Below, piece after piece: positions 7,597 to 14,207 of a DNA stretch of 20,405 nt. Source of the DNA: CAYJIX01 sp964370375. GTDB taxonomy: Bacteria; Desulfobacterota; Desulfovibrionia; Desulfovibrionales; Desulfovibrionaceae. The stretch's first letter is position 1. Each line of letters opens with the position of its first letter. Location of the stretch: NCBI GenBank assembly GCA_964370375.1, contig CAYJIX010000043.1, forward strand, positions 1 to 20,405, in the 5' to 3' direction. Under the pieces are notes generated by a model. It saw nothing but the letters and a program-made list of their open reading frames with translations. It made no database searches and had not been told where the DNA came from. The translations under genes were made by a program, and so were the position numbers.

Positions 7597-7716
7597 GTTC
7601 AAAAAGTGTAAGACGCAAGGAAAATTATCTTTTTTGAGGAAACATAGGACTCTTATGGTCCATGCGACGATAAAAAAGTAATCTGACGACGCAGATTGCA
7701 TTTTTTCAACAGCCTG
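7590..7716. repeat. Inverted-repeat element 2 of the CAGGCTGTT family
   Basis: The left end is ACAGGCTGTTCAAAAAG (7590-7606) and the right end is TTTTTTCAACAGCCTG (7701-7716). Between them are AGACGCAAGG, a central hairpin CATAGGAC (7643-7650)/GGTCCATG (7657-7664) inside a T6/A6 stem, and a small hairpin AATCTG/CAGATT. This layout resembles a non-coding intergenic repeat that I recall as common in deltaproteobacterial genomes. The central hairpin also occurs at 159-179. Confidence 0.7.
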
Positions 7717-7832
7717 CTAAGGCAGGCCACAGGCGCCTGTTGGCAATGACAATAATTAGGCAAAGCCCTCTTTTTCGTGCTATTTTGTACTTTGACTACA
7801 TCGAAAAGGTTTGTTACCAAAACGCATCTTGA

Positions 7833-7901
7833 ACAGGCTGTTGAAAAAAAACAATCTTCTTTGTAATTTTATTGAAGTTGGCGATTTTTTGAACAGCCTG
7901 T
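7833..7901. repeat. Inverted-repeat element 3 of the CAGGCTGTT family
   Basis: ACAGGCTGTTGAAAAAA (7833 onward) and TTTTTTGAACAGCCTGT (7885-7901) are inverted copies flanking 35 bases without a gene. The right end overlaps the predicted -35 of the pyrG promoter. Confidence 0.7.
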
Positions 7902-7916
7902 AAAACATGGTATAAT
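7889..7916 (+). promoter_or_regulatory. Predicted pyrG operon promoter with extended -10
   Basis: A perfect -10 TATAAT (7911-7916) is preceded by TGG, an extended -10. The candidate -35 TTGAAC (7889-7894, 16-base spacing) belongs to the right arm of repeat element 3. The predicted start near GGG (7918-7920) gives a leader of about 120 bases before pyrG. Confidence 0.7.
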
Positions 7917-8042
7917 AGGGATGTTATCAATTTTTTTTAACGGGCTTTTTAAACAGGCCGTTGATCGCATCTTGAGCACAATTGGTATTGGAAGCCTCTG
8001 CTAGGTATAACGACTTTAGATCCACTCTTTTTTGAGGACAGT

Positions 8043-9698
8043 ATGAAAACAAAATTTCTTTTCATCACAGGCGGCGTGTTGTCATCATTGGGTAAAGGGC
8101 TTTCGGCAGCCTCTTTAGGGGCTTTGCTCAAAGCGCGGGGCCTTTCGGTAACGATTCAAAAATTAGATCCGTATATCAACGTGGATCCCGGCACCATGAG
8201 CCCGTTTCAGCATGGCGAAGTCTATGTTACGGACGACGGCGCCGAAACAGATTTGGACTTGGGGCATTACGAGCGTTATCTTAACGTGGCGTTGTCGCAA
8301 AAAAACTGCACAACCTCAGGGGCCATCTATCATAAAGTCATCACCAAGGAACGCCGTGGCGATTACCTTGGCGGTACCGTACAGGTGATTCCGCACATTA
8401 CCGATGAAATCAAAAACGTGGTACTAAGCCTTGCCGAAGGCACAAAAGAAGCACCTGCACCTGATGTGGCCATTGTTGAAATTGGCGGCACTGTTGGCGA
8501 TATTGAAGGCTTGCCCTTTCTTGAGGCCATCCGTCAATTGCGTTCAGAACTTGGCAGGGACAATTGCTTGTATATCCACCTAACCCTTGTGCCGTATATG
8601 CGAGCAGCAGGGGAGCATAAAACAAAACCCACCCAGCACAGCGTGAAGGAATTGCGCTCTATCGGTATTCAGCCGGACATTATTTTGTGCCGCTGTGAAA
8701 AAGCTGTCCCCGGGGATTTGAAAGCAAAAATCGCGCTCTTTTGCAATGTAGACAAAGACGCTGTGTTTTCTGCCGTGGATGTGGAAAATATTTACGAGCT
8801 TCCACTCAAACTGTACGAAGAAGGACTAGATCAAAAAGTCGCCATCATGTTACGCCTGCCTGCTCGCAATGCCAAGCTTGAACCATGGGAACAGCTTGTG
8901 CAAACAGCCAAATCCCCCAAAGGGGAAGTGACCATTGCGCTTGTGGGTAAGTACCTAGAATTAAAAGAAGCCTATAAAAGCCTTTACGAAGCTTTAACCC
9001 ATGGCGGCATTGCCAACAACGTGCAAGTAACCTTGCGCAATGTCAATTCTGAGGAAGTTACCGAAAAAAATGTAGGCACGTTGTTTAAAGGCGTGCATGG
9101 AATTTTGGTTCCCGGCGGCTTTGGTTACCGCGGCGTTGAAGGCAAAATCACAGCCATCCGTCATGCTAGGGAAAACAATATTCCCTTTTTTGGCATTTGC
9201 CTTGGCATGCAATGCGCTGTTATTGAATTTGCACGCAACGTGGCAAACCTTCCTAAGGCAACATCTGAGGAATTTAACAGCCTGGCTGAAGATAAAGTCA
9301 TCTACCTTATGACAGAATGGTTTGATTTTCGCAAAAATGCCACAGAAAAACGCGACAGCGGGAGCGATCTTGGCGGAACCATGCGCCTTGGCGCGTATCC
9401 GTGTGTTGTTGAAAAAGGCAGCAAAGCGCATGACGCCTATCAATGCGAGCAAGTGGCAGAACGTCACAGGCATCGTTATGAATTTAACAACGCCTACAAA
9501 GCAGGGCTTGCCGAAAAAGGCATGGTCTTTTCCGGCCAATCGCCCGATGGCAACCTTGTGGAAATCATTGAATTGCCAAGTCATCCCTGGTTTTTAGGTT
9601 GCCAATTCCATCCGGAATTTAAATCAACGCCCATGAAGCCGCATCCTTTATTTAGGGATTTTGTCAAGGCTTCCTGCTCGTTTAGGGGGACAAAGTGA
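8043..9698 (+). CDS. pyrG: CTP synthase
   Basis: This 551-residue cytoplasmic enzyme makes CTP from UTP, ATP and glutamine. The N-terminal amidoligase domain opens with FITGGVLSSLGKGL, the conserved ATP loop, and continues with LDPYINVDPGTMSPFQHGEV. The C-terminal glutaminase domain has nucleophile C386 in GICLGMQ and the His-Glu pair H523 and E525 in QFHPEF. Length matches the family (E. coli has 545). GAGGA lies four bases before the ATG. It heads the KDO/LPS-transport operon and its stop overlaps the kdsA start. CTP is needed by KdsB to activate KDO, which explains the partnership. Its own strong promoter lies beside a repeat element. Confidence 0.98.
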   Translation: MKTKFLFITGGVLSSLGKGLSAASLGALLKARGLSVTIQKLDPYINVDPGTMSPFQHGEVYVTDDGAETDLDLGHYERYLNVALSQKNCTTSGAIYHKVITKERRGDYLGGTVQVIPHITDEIKNVVLSLAEGTKEAPAPDVAIVEIGGTVGDIEGLPFLEAIRQLRSELGRDNCLYIHLTLVPYMRAAGEHKTKPTQHSVKELRSIGIQPDIILCRCEKAVPGDLKAKIALFCNVDKDAVFSAVDVENIYELPLKLYEEGLDQKVAIMLRLPARNAKLEPWEQLVQTAKSPKGEVTIALVGKYLELKEAYKSLYEALTHGGIANNVQVTLRNVNSEEVTEKNVGTLFKGVHGILVPGGFGYRGVEGKITAIRHARENNIPFFGICLGMQCAVIEFARNVANLPKATSEEFNSLAEDKVIYLMTEWFDFRKNATEKRDSGSDLGGTMRLGAYPCVVEKGSKAHDAYQCEQVAERHRHRYEFNNAYKAGLAEKGMVFSGQSPDGNLVEIIELPSHPWFLGCQFHPEFKSTPMKPHPLFRDFVKASCSFRGTK

Positions 9699-10513
9699 CA
9701 AACGCCCTTTATGCCAAGCTGTGCTCTGGGCATTTTGTGCTGGCAGGGCCTTGCGCTTTGGAATCCTTTGAACTTGCCCTTGAAACAGCTTCAGAGGTTG
9801 CAAGCGCGGCAAAAAAGGCAGGGCTTGTTGCTGTTTTTAAAAGCTCGTGGGACAAGGCCAACCGCACGTCAGGGCAGGGGTTTCGCGGCCCTGGCCTTGC
9901 CAAAGGCCTTGATTGGCTTGGTAGGATTAAAGAAGAAACAGGGCTCCCCATTGTCACCGATATTCATCTGCCGGAACACGCTGCACCTGTAGCGGAAGTG
10001 GCTGATATTTTACAAATTCCGGCTTTTTTGTGCCGCCAAACCGATATATTGCTGGCAGCAGCTGCCACAGGGCGCATTGTCAATGTGAAAAAAGGCCAAT
10101 TTGTGGCCCCATGGGACATGGCCCAAGTTCATGCCAAGCTGCACGCCTCAGGCAATCACAACATCATGCTGACTGAGCGCGGCTCAAGCTTTGGCTATAA
10201 CAATTTAGTGGTGGATTTTCGCTCTATTCCTGCCATGCAAGCCTTGCAAGTGCCTGTGGTTTTTGACGCCACCCATTCTGTGCAAATGCCAGGGGCAAAG
10301 GGCAACGCCTCAGGCGGTGACAGGCGTTACGTGCCAACCTTGGCAAGGGCAGCTGTGGCAGCTGGCGTTGACGGGGTCTTTCTTGAATGTCACCCCGATC
10401 CCGATAAAGCCCTTTGTGACGGGCCAAACAGTTGGCCCCTTGATAAGCTAGCTGAATTGTTATCAGAACTTACACAATTATGGAGCGTGCCGTATGGAAC
10501 TGCCTGTTCTTAA
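9695..10513 (+). CDS. kdsA: KDO-8-phosphate synthase, metal-dependent type
   Basis: This 272-residue enzyme condenses phosphoenolpyruvate with arabinose-5-phosphate to KDO-8-phosphate for lipid A-core LPS. KSSWDKANRTS (residues 49-59) and the DATHSVQ and SGGDRR blocks are family signatures. The residues C20 (in AGPC), H194, E231 and D242 correspond to the metal ligands C11, H185, E222 and D233 of the Aquifex enzyme at a constant offset of nine. This marks the metal-dependent class, unlike E. coli KdsA, which has Asn at the first position. Translation starts at GTG (9695-9697), overlapping the pyrG stop as GTGA, with AGGGGGA just upstream. The end overlaps kdsC by 20 bases. Confidence 0.97.
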   Translation: MTNALYAKLCSGHFVLAGPCALESFELALETASEVASAAKKAGLVAVFKSSWDKANRTSGQGFRGPGLAKGLDWLGRIKEETGLPIVTDIHLPEHAAPVAEVADILQIPAFLCRQTDILLAAAATGRIVNVKKGQFVAPWDMAQVHAKLHASGNHNIMLTERGSSFGYNNLVVDFRSIPAMQALQVPVVFDATHSVQMPGAKGNASGGDRRYVPTLARAAVAAGVDGVFLECHPDPDKALCDGPNSWPLDKLAELLSELTQLWSVPYGTACS

Positions 10514-11042
10514 TCCTGAACTTGAAGTCTTGGCAAAACCCATCCGCTTGTTGGTATTGGATGTGGACGGTGTCATGACAGACGGCGGCTTGTATTATGA
10601 TTCCACAGGGCTTGTTATAAAACGCTTTGCCGTGCTTGACGGCATTGGGATTAAACTTGCACAATCTGTGGGGATTCAAGTTGCCATTATCTCCGGCATG
10701 AAAAGCGCAGCTGTTGAAAAGCGCGTAGAGCTTCTTGGTATTACCGAATATCATGGCGGTTTTGACAATAAAGTAACGGTGCTTGACACCATCCGCAAGC
10801 GTCATAACCTTGAATGGCACGAAATAGCCTACCTTGGCGATGATTGGGTTGACCTTGCGCCCATGCTGCGTGTGGGGCTGCCTGCTGCTGTGGCCAATGC
10901 CATGCCTGATGTGAAGGACGTTGCCCGTTATGTAACAGTAACGCCCGGCGGTCACGGGGCTGTTCGTGAACTTATTGACCTTTTATTGCTGGCTCAAGGG
11001 CGGCGCGATGCCCTTTTACACGCTTGGAAACATTTGGAATGA
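10494..11042 (+). CDS. kdsC: KDO-8-phosphate phosphatase (HAD family)
   Basis: The 182-residue product removes phosphate from KDO-8-phosphate to give free KDO. HAD motif I is LVLDVDGVMTDG, with nucleophile D23 and acid D25. Motif II is the S67 in ISG, the motif III lysine is K93, and motif IV is GDD (residues 115-117). The C-terminal TPGGHGAVREL is typical of KdsC. It belongs to the cap-less C0 HAD group that works as a tetramer. The start overlaps kdsA by 20 bases, with GGAG eight bases upstream of the ATG. The stop overlaps the lptC start as ATGA, which points to coupled translation. Confidence 0.96.
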   Translation: MELPVLNPELEVLAKPIRLLVLDVDGVMTDGGLYYDSTGLVIKRFAVLDGIGIKLAQSVGIQVAIISGMKSAAVEKRVELLGITEYHGGFDNKVTVLDTIRKRHNLEWHEIAYLGDDWVDLAPMLRVGLPAAVANAMPDVKDVARYVTVTPGGHGAVRELIDLLLLAQGRRDALLHAWKHLE

Positions 11043-11683
11043 AACAATATCTTGTTGCAACCATAGCTTTTTTGCTGTGCTCTTCTTCTGCTTATGCAAG
11101 CGAAGCAAAACCTGACACACCTGCCGCAAACCTTGTTCAACAAGCGCAGGAATTGACAGGTACAAACCTTATGAACAATGCCTTGGGGCTTGCTCTTCAG
11201 GGAATCAGCCTTTTTCAAGGGAGCGATGGCAACGAATTATGGCGGCTCAAGGCCTCGTGGGCGCATATGTCGCAAGAAGGCGACGAAATCACTGTGGATG
11301 AACCTGTGATGCGCTACCTTTTGGGCGATCCCGGGTCTGAGGATTTTTTGGATGTGACCTCTGAAAAGGGGCGCGTGACCGATGAACAGCGGCATTTGGC
11401 CCTTTGGGGTGATGTGACGCTGACACGCTATGATGAAAAAGTGACAGCTAAGCGCATGGAGTACGACAGCGTGACACGGCAGATGGTCTTTCCTGACGGG
11501 GCTTTTTTTGCAAACCCCAAGGCCACGGGCAGGGCAAGCCTTTTCACATGGGATTTGGCCACAAACACCATGACAGGTTCAAACGGTGTAGAGATTGTGT
11601 TGTTACAAGAATCAGACAGCGCAGCAAAGCCTGAGCAAAAAAGTTCAACAACACAAAACGTTACAACAGAGAAAAAACAATAA
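11039..11683 (+). CDS. lptC: LptC-like LPS transport protein
   Basis: This 214-residue exported protein is predicted to take LPS from the LptBFG ATPase and pass it to LptA. The middle region (TSEKGRVTDEQRHLALWGDVTLTR, about residues 100-125) has the beta-jellyroll pattern of the LptC/OstA fold. Family LptC is usually held by one N-terminal membrane helix. Here the N-terminus looks like a cleavable signal peptide ending AYA-SEA near residue 20, which would leave a free periplasmic protein. The C-terminal 25 residues are polar and look disordered. I start at the ATG at 11039, which overlaps the kdsC stop; an earlier ATG (11024) would add five residues before the signal peptide. The identification leans partly on gene order. 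Confidence 0.85.
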   Translation: MKQYLVATIAFLLCSSSAYASEAKPDTPAANLVQQAQELTGTNLMNNALGLALQGISLFQGSDGNELWRLKASWAHMSQEGDEITVDEPVMRYLLGDPGSEDFLDVTSEKGRVTDEQRHLALWGDVTLTRYDEKVTAKRMEYDSVTRQMVFPDGAFFANPKATGRASLFTWDLATNTMTGSNGVEIVLLQESDSAAKPEQKSSTTQNVTTEKKQ

Positions 11684-11780
11684 TTACTGCAATACGATAT
11701 CCCATGGTACAGGTTTATTGAATCATAAAAAAGCGTACCAAGGGCACCTGACAAAACTTTAGCCTACAAGGTTTTATGAT

Positions 11781-12326
11781 ATGAGACATTTTTTTCGACA
11801 TGTTCCGCTAACAGTAGCTTGTGTGTTCTATGTTTGTGCGCAATCTTTGGCAGCGCCAAGCCAGATCACGCCGCAAGATGGAGAAACGCGAATTGTGGCC
11901 GATAAAATGGTGTATCAGTCAGACAAACAGCAAGTCACCTTTGAAGAAAACGTGCATGTAACAAGGCCGGATTTTGAATTGTGGGCAAACACCTTGACCG
12001 TGTACATGAAGCCTGCTCCTAAAACTGAACAAACAGACAGTGTTCCAACAGGTTTAGCCACAGGTGATGTGGATAGGCTTGTTGCGCAAGGTGCCGTGCG
12101 CATGGTTAGCGACAACAATGAAGGGAGCGGCAATAAAGCCACGTATGTGGTTGACAGTGGTGTTTTAACCTTAGAAGGCAACCCCAAGGTTACCGACGGA
12201 GAAAATTCCATCACCGGTGAAACCATCAAATATTATACCAAGGAAAACCGTAGCGAAGTTTTGAGCGGCGCAAAAAAACGGGTGGAGGCTGTGTTCACCA
12301 CAAAACCTGAACAGGGGAGGCGGTGA
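11781..12326 (+). CDS. lptA: LptA periplasmic LPS bridge protein
   Basis: The 181-residue exported protein belongs to the OstA/LptA family, whose beta-jellyroll units stack head to tail to carry LPS across the periplasm. A signal peptide with a hydrophobic core (residues 8-22) ends near SLA-A at residue 24. The mature part has the typical ETRIVADKMVYQSDKQQVTFEENVHVTR opening, in which the membrane-derivative substrate sheet begins, and later LTLEGNPKVTDGENSITGETIKYY. It follows lptC after a 97-base gap, the widest in the operon. AAGG lies nine bases before the ATG. The stop TGA and the lptB start ATG share one base (TGATG). Confidence 0.93.
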   Translation: MRHFFRHVPLTVACVFYVCAQSLAAPSQITPQDGETRIVADKMVYQSDKQQVTFEENVHVTRPDFELWANTLTVYMKPAPKTEQTDSVPTGLATGDVDRLVAQGAVRMVSDNNEGSGNKATYVVDSGVLTLEGNPKVTDGENSITGETIKYYTKENRSEVLSGAKKRVEAVFTTKPEQGRR

Positions 12327-13048
12327 TGTCGTTACTTGCGGGCATTGATCTGCGCAAAAAGTATGGTCACCGTGAGGTGGTAAAAGGCGTATCCCCACAG
12401 GTTGAACAGGGCGAAATTGTAGGTCTGCTTGGTCCTAATGGTGCTGGAAAAACAACATCATTTTATATGCTTACAGGTATTATAAAGCCTACTTCCGGGC
12501 GTGTTTTACTTGACGATCAAAACATCGGCGATTGGCCCCTGCATGAGCGCGCGCGCGTGGGTATTTCATACCTTCCGCAGGAAAGTTCGGTTTTTCGGCG
12601 GCTTACCGTGCGTGAAAATTTGCAGATTATTTTGGATTACACAGGGCTATCCAAGCAAGAACAAAAAGAACGCGCCGACCAATTGCTTGAAGATTTCGGC
12701 CTGACCCATATTGTCAATTCCCACGCTTCCAATCTTTCAGGCGGTGAGCGGCGCCGCCTTGAAATTGCAAGGGCGCTTATCCGTCACCCAAAATTTGTGC
12801 TGCTTGACGAACCTTTTGCCGGCATTGACCCTTTGGCTGTTGGTGACATTCAAGAACTTATCAAAATTTTGCGCAAACGCAACATCGGTATTTTGATTTC
12901 TGACCATAACGTTAGGGAAACATTAAATATTTGTGACAGAGCTTACCTTATGTATCAAGGCTCGGTCATCCTTTCAGGCTCACCTGAAGACATTGTGGAC
13001 AACGAGCAAGCGCGCATTGTCTACCTTGGGGAAAGCTTTTCGTTGTAG
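12326..13048 (+). CDS. lptB: LptB ATPase of the LPS exporter
   Basis: This 240-residue ABC ATPase powers LPS extraction from the inner membrane with LptF and LptG, which are not in the window. Walker A GPNGAGKTT spans residues 36-44, the Q-loop glutamine is Q85, the signature LSGGE spans 137-141, Walker B ends in D161-E162, and the switch histidine is H194. The SYLPQESSVFRRLTVREN segment is characteristic of LptB among ABC ATPases. The ATG at 12326 has GGAGG five bases upstream; a GTG just before it lies too close. In many proteobacteria rpoN comes next, but here a non-coding region and terminator follow. Confidence 0.97.
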   Translation: MSLLAGIDLRKKYGHREVVKGVSPQVEQGEIVGLLGPNGAGKTTSFYMLTGIIKPTSGRVLLDDQNIGDWPLHERARVGISYLPQESSVFRRLTVRENLQIILDYTGLSKQEQKERADQLLEDFGLTHIVNSHASNLSGGERRRLEIARALIRHPKFVLLDEPFAGIDPLAVGDIQELIKILRKRNIGILISDHNVRETLNICDRAYLMYQGSVILSGSPEDIVDNEQARIVYLGESFSL

Positions 13049-13488
13049 GGTGGGCAAGGCTCTTGAGTTGGGGAAGGGCTCTTTTGACAGCTATTTGAAA
13101 AAGCTCATTAGAAAAATTTTGAGAAAAAGTTCATAATCTGATGTATGAGTGACAAAACAATATAACGCTCAGATGTAACCTATAAAAACAAGTTCTTTTT
13201 GTTGCTCCGATTTTTACACAGAAGAAACATAATAAAAGCCATTAACCTAGCTGGAATTTTTTGCCACAAAAAAGTACGGATACCAGTACCCGTACTTTTT
13301 TTAATGCAAAACATAGTTTTGCTGTGGCTGAAGTTTTAACTGTACAATGCCAAGTATAAGGCGCAGCATATACAAGGCTTTTGTACGTGTGGCGTCCTAA
13401 CGTAGGGGTCTATACCAGCAGAAGGGAGAATCCCACGCGTGGAACTTTTTTAAAAATACATAAAGATGTTTTTTCAGCCATCGACTGT
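13049..13488. other. 440-base intergenic region after lptB
   Basis: I see no gene. It holds the operon terminator (13268-13302), a perfect small hairpin GCAAAAC/GTTTTGC (13306-13312/13316-13322, loop ATA) and a palindrome CCACGCGTGG (13433-13442) followed by a T run. The rest is A/T rich. Confidence 0.6.
13268..13302 (+). terminator. Intrinsic terminator closing the pyrG-lptB operon
   Basis: AAAAAAGTACGG (13268-13279) pairs perfectly with CCGTACTTTTTT (13290-13301) around a 10-base loop, ending in seven Ts. The symmetric A and T flanks make it potentially bidirectional, so it could also stop leftward transcripts from the small lipoprotein gene. It lies 220 bases past lptB. Confidence 0.88.
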
Positions 13489-13746
13489 TTAATCATACCA
13501 AATCTTGTTCACTTCGCGCTGGCTGTAGCCTTTGTTTTCCATGCACCATTGGAAATAGGATGTCATGTTTAGATTGTTAAATACTTCAGGAGGGCTTCCT
13601 CCCATCATGTCAACGGTTTGGTTCACGCAATCTTGTTTGTTGTTTTGAAACCTTTGTTCTTCCGGTGTCATGGGTTTTGGCGGTGTGCAACCAACTGACA
13701 TGATTAGCGCGCATGCCATGGCACCTGCTGTGATTTTTCCTAACAT
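13489..13746 (-). CDS. Small predicted lipoprotein with CM-x2-KGY motif
   Basis: The product is 85 residues. An N-terminal signal peptide leads to a lipobox-like MSVGC with the candidate lipidated C20. The -3 residue is Ser, which is less usual, so lipid attachment is likely rather than sure. The mature part begins TPPKPMTPEEQ and has C40 and C68, which could form a disulfide. WCMENKGYSQREV resembles the C-x3-KGY ending of many small proteobacterial lipoproteins of unknown role. AAAGGAGG lies five bases before the ATG, an excellent ribosome site that makes the gene credible. It stands alone between rightward genes. A palindrome TTTACGCGTAAA (13783-13794) lies 37 bases upstream. Confidence 0.85.
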   Translation of the reverse strand: MLGKITAGAMACALIMSVGCTPPKPMTPEEQRFQNNKQDCVNQTVDMMGGSPPEVFNNLNMTSYFQWCMENKGYSQREVNKIWYD

Positions 13747-14207
13747 AAAAACCTCCTTTGAGCGTTTTGCTCATGGAAGGACTTTACGCGTAAACGACAC
13801 AATCAGCCAAGGGCTTAGAGGGTTAGAGCGATTAGAATCATATAGAAAAAGCCATAATCTAAGCCAAAGGCACTGCTATTTTTAGGCGAAGGACTGCTTT
13901 AACAGGAAAAAGCTTTGCGCAACTGCCTATACATAAAAGAATATGAACAGCAGGGCTTTTTTGTGTTTTTCTCTTGGGTACGTTTTTTTGGTTTTTTAAT
14001 TTTTTGCACGCGCGCGCTTTTTAACTGGTCTGACCATCTTGCCTTTTGTTGGGCCTAGGTTTACAAGTCAAAAGAAGGAGGGGGCTTTGTAGCACATTTG
14101 TGTTATAAACAATCAGTCGGTTATAACCATGCAGAAAACGGAAAGCCGCTCATTGTACCAGCGTATGTGTCCGCTGCACCTTAGTTTTGTACCCGTAACC
14201 TTTCGAG
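13747..14207. other. 461-base regulatory gap upstream of the permease
   Basis: No gene is supported. It includes the lipoprotein upstream palindrome (13783-13794), three TTAGA-type repeats near 13818-13838, an alternating CACGCGCGCGC tract near 14017-14027, the TGGT-N3-ACCA operator (14026-14036) and an inverted repeat GTTATAA/TTATAAC (14102-14108/14121-14127). I could not identify a convincing sigma-70 promoter for the permease. Confidence 0.55.
14026..14036. promoter_or_regulatory. Candidate GntR/FadR-family operator
   Basis: TGGTCTGACCA is a perfect palindrome around a central T and is preceded by AAC. It fits the TGGT-N3-ACCA core bound by FadR-subfamily GntR regulators such as FadR, PdhR and LldR. 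It lies about 170 bases upstream of a lactate-permease-family gene, the kind of gene LldR-type regulators control. No regulator gene is in the window. Confidence 0.5.

Larger units (their letters stand above)
7313..8042. other. 730-base intergenic region between purQ and pyrG
   Basis: No gene is visible. From left to right it holds the purQ leader and promoter, a palindrome at 7441-7452, the repeat cluster 7528-7902, a perfect 12-base palindrome ACAGGCGCCTGT (7729-7740) and the pyrG promoter and leader. The pyrG leader contains AACGG (7939-7943) and CCGTT (7958-7962), which form a weak hairpin. Confidence 0.7.

Noticed and set aside
7917..8042. CTP-sensed attenuation of pyrG by extra G addition, as in Bacillus
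   Set aside because: That mechanism uses a GGGC start and a leader terminator. Here the predicted start is GGGA and no leader terminator is seen.
13390..13445. tRNA-like stretch (GGGAGAATCCCAC)
   Set aside because: There is no seven-base T loop, no acceptor stem match and no cloverleaf. It is probably chance.
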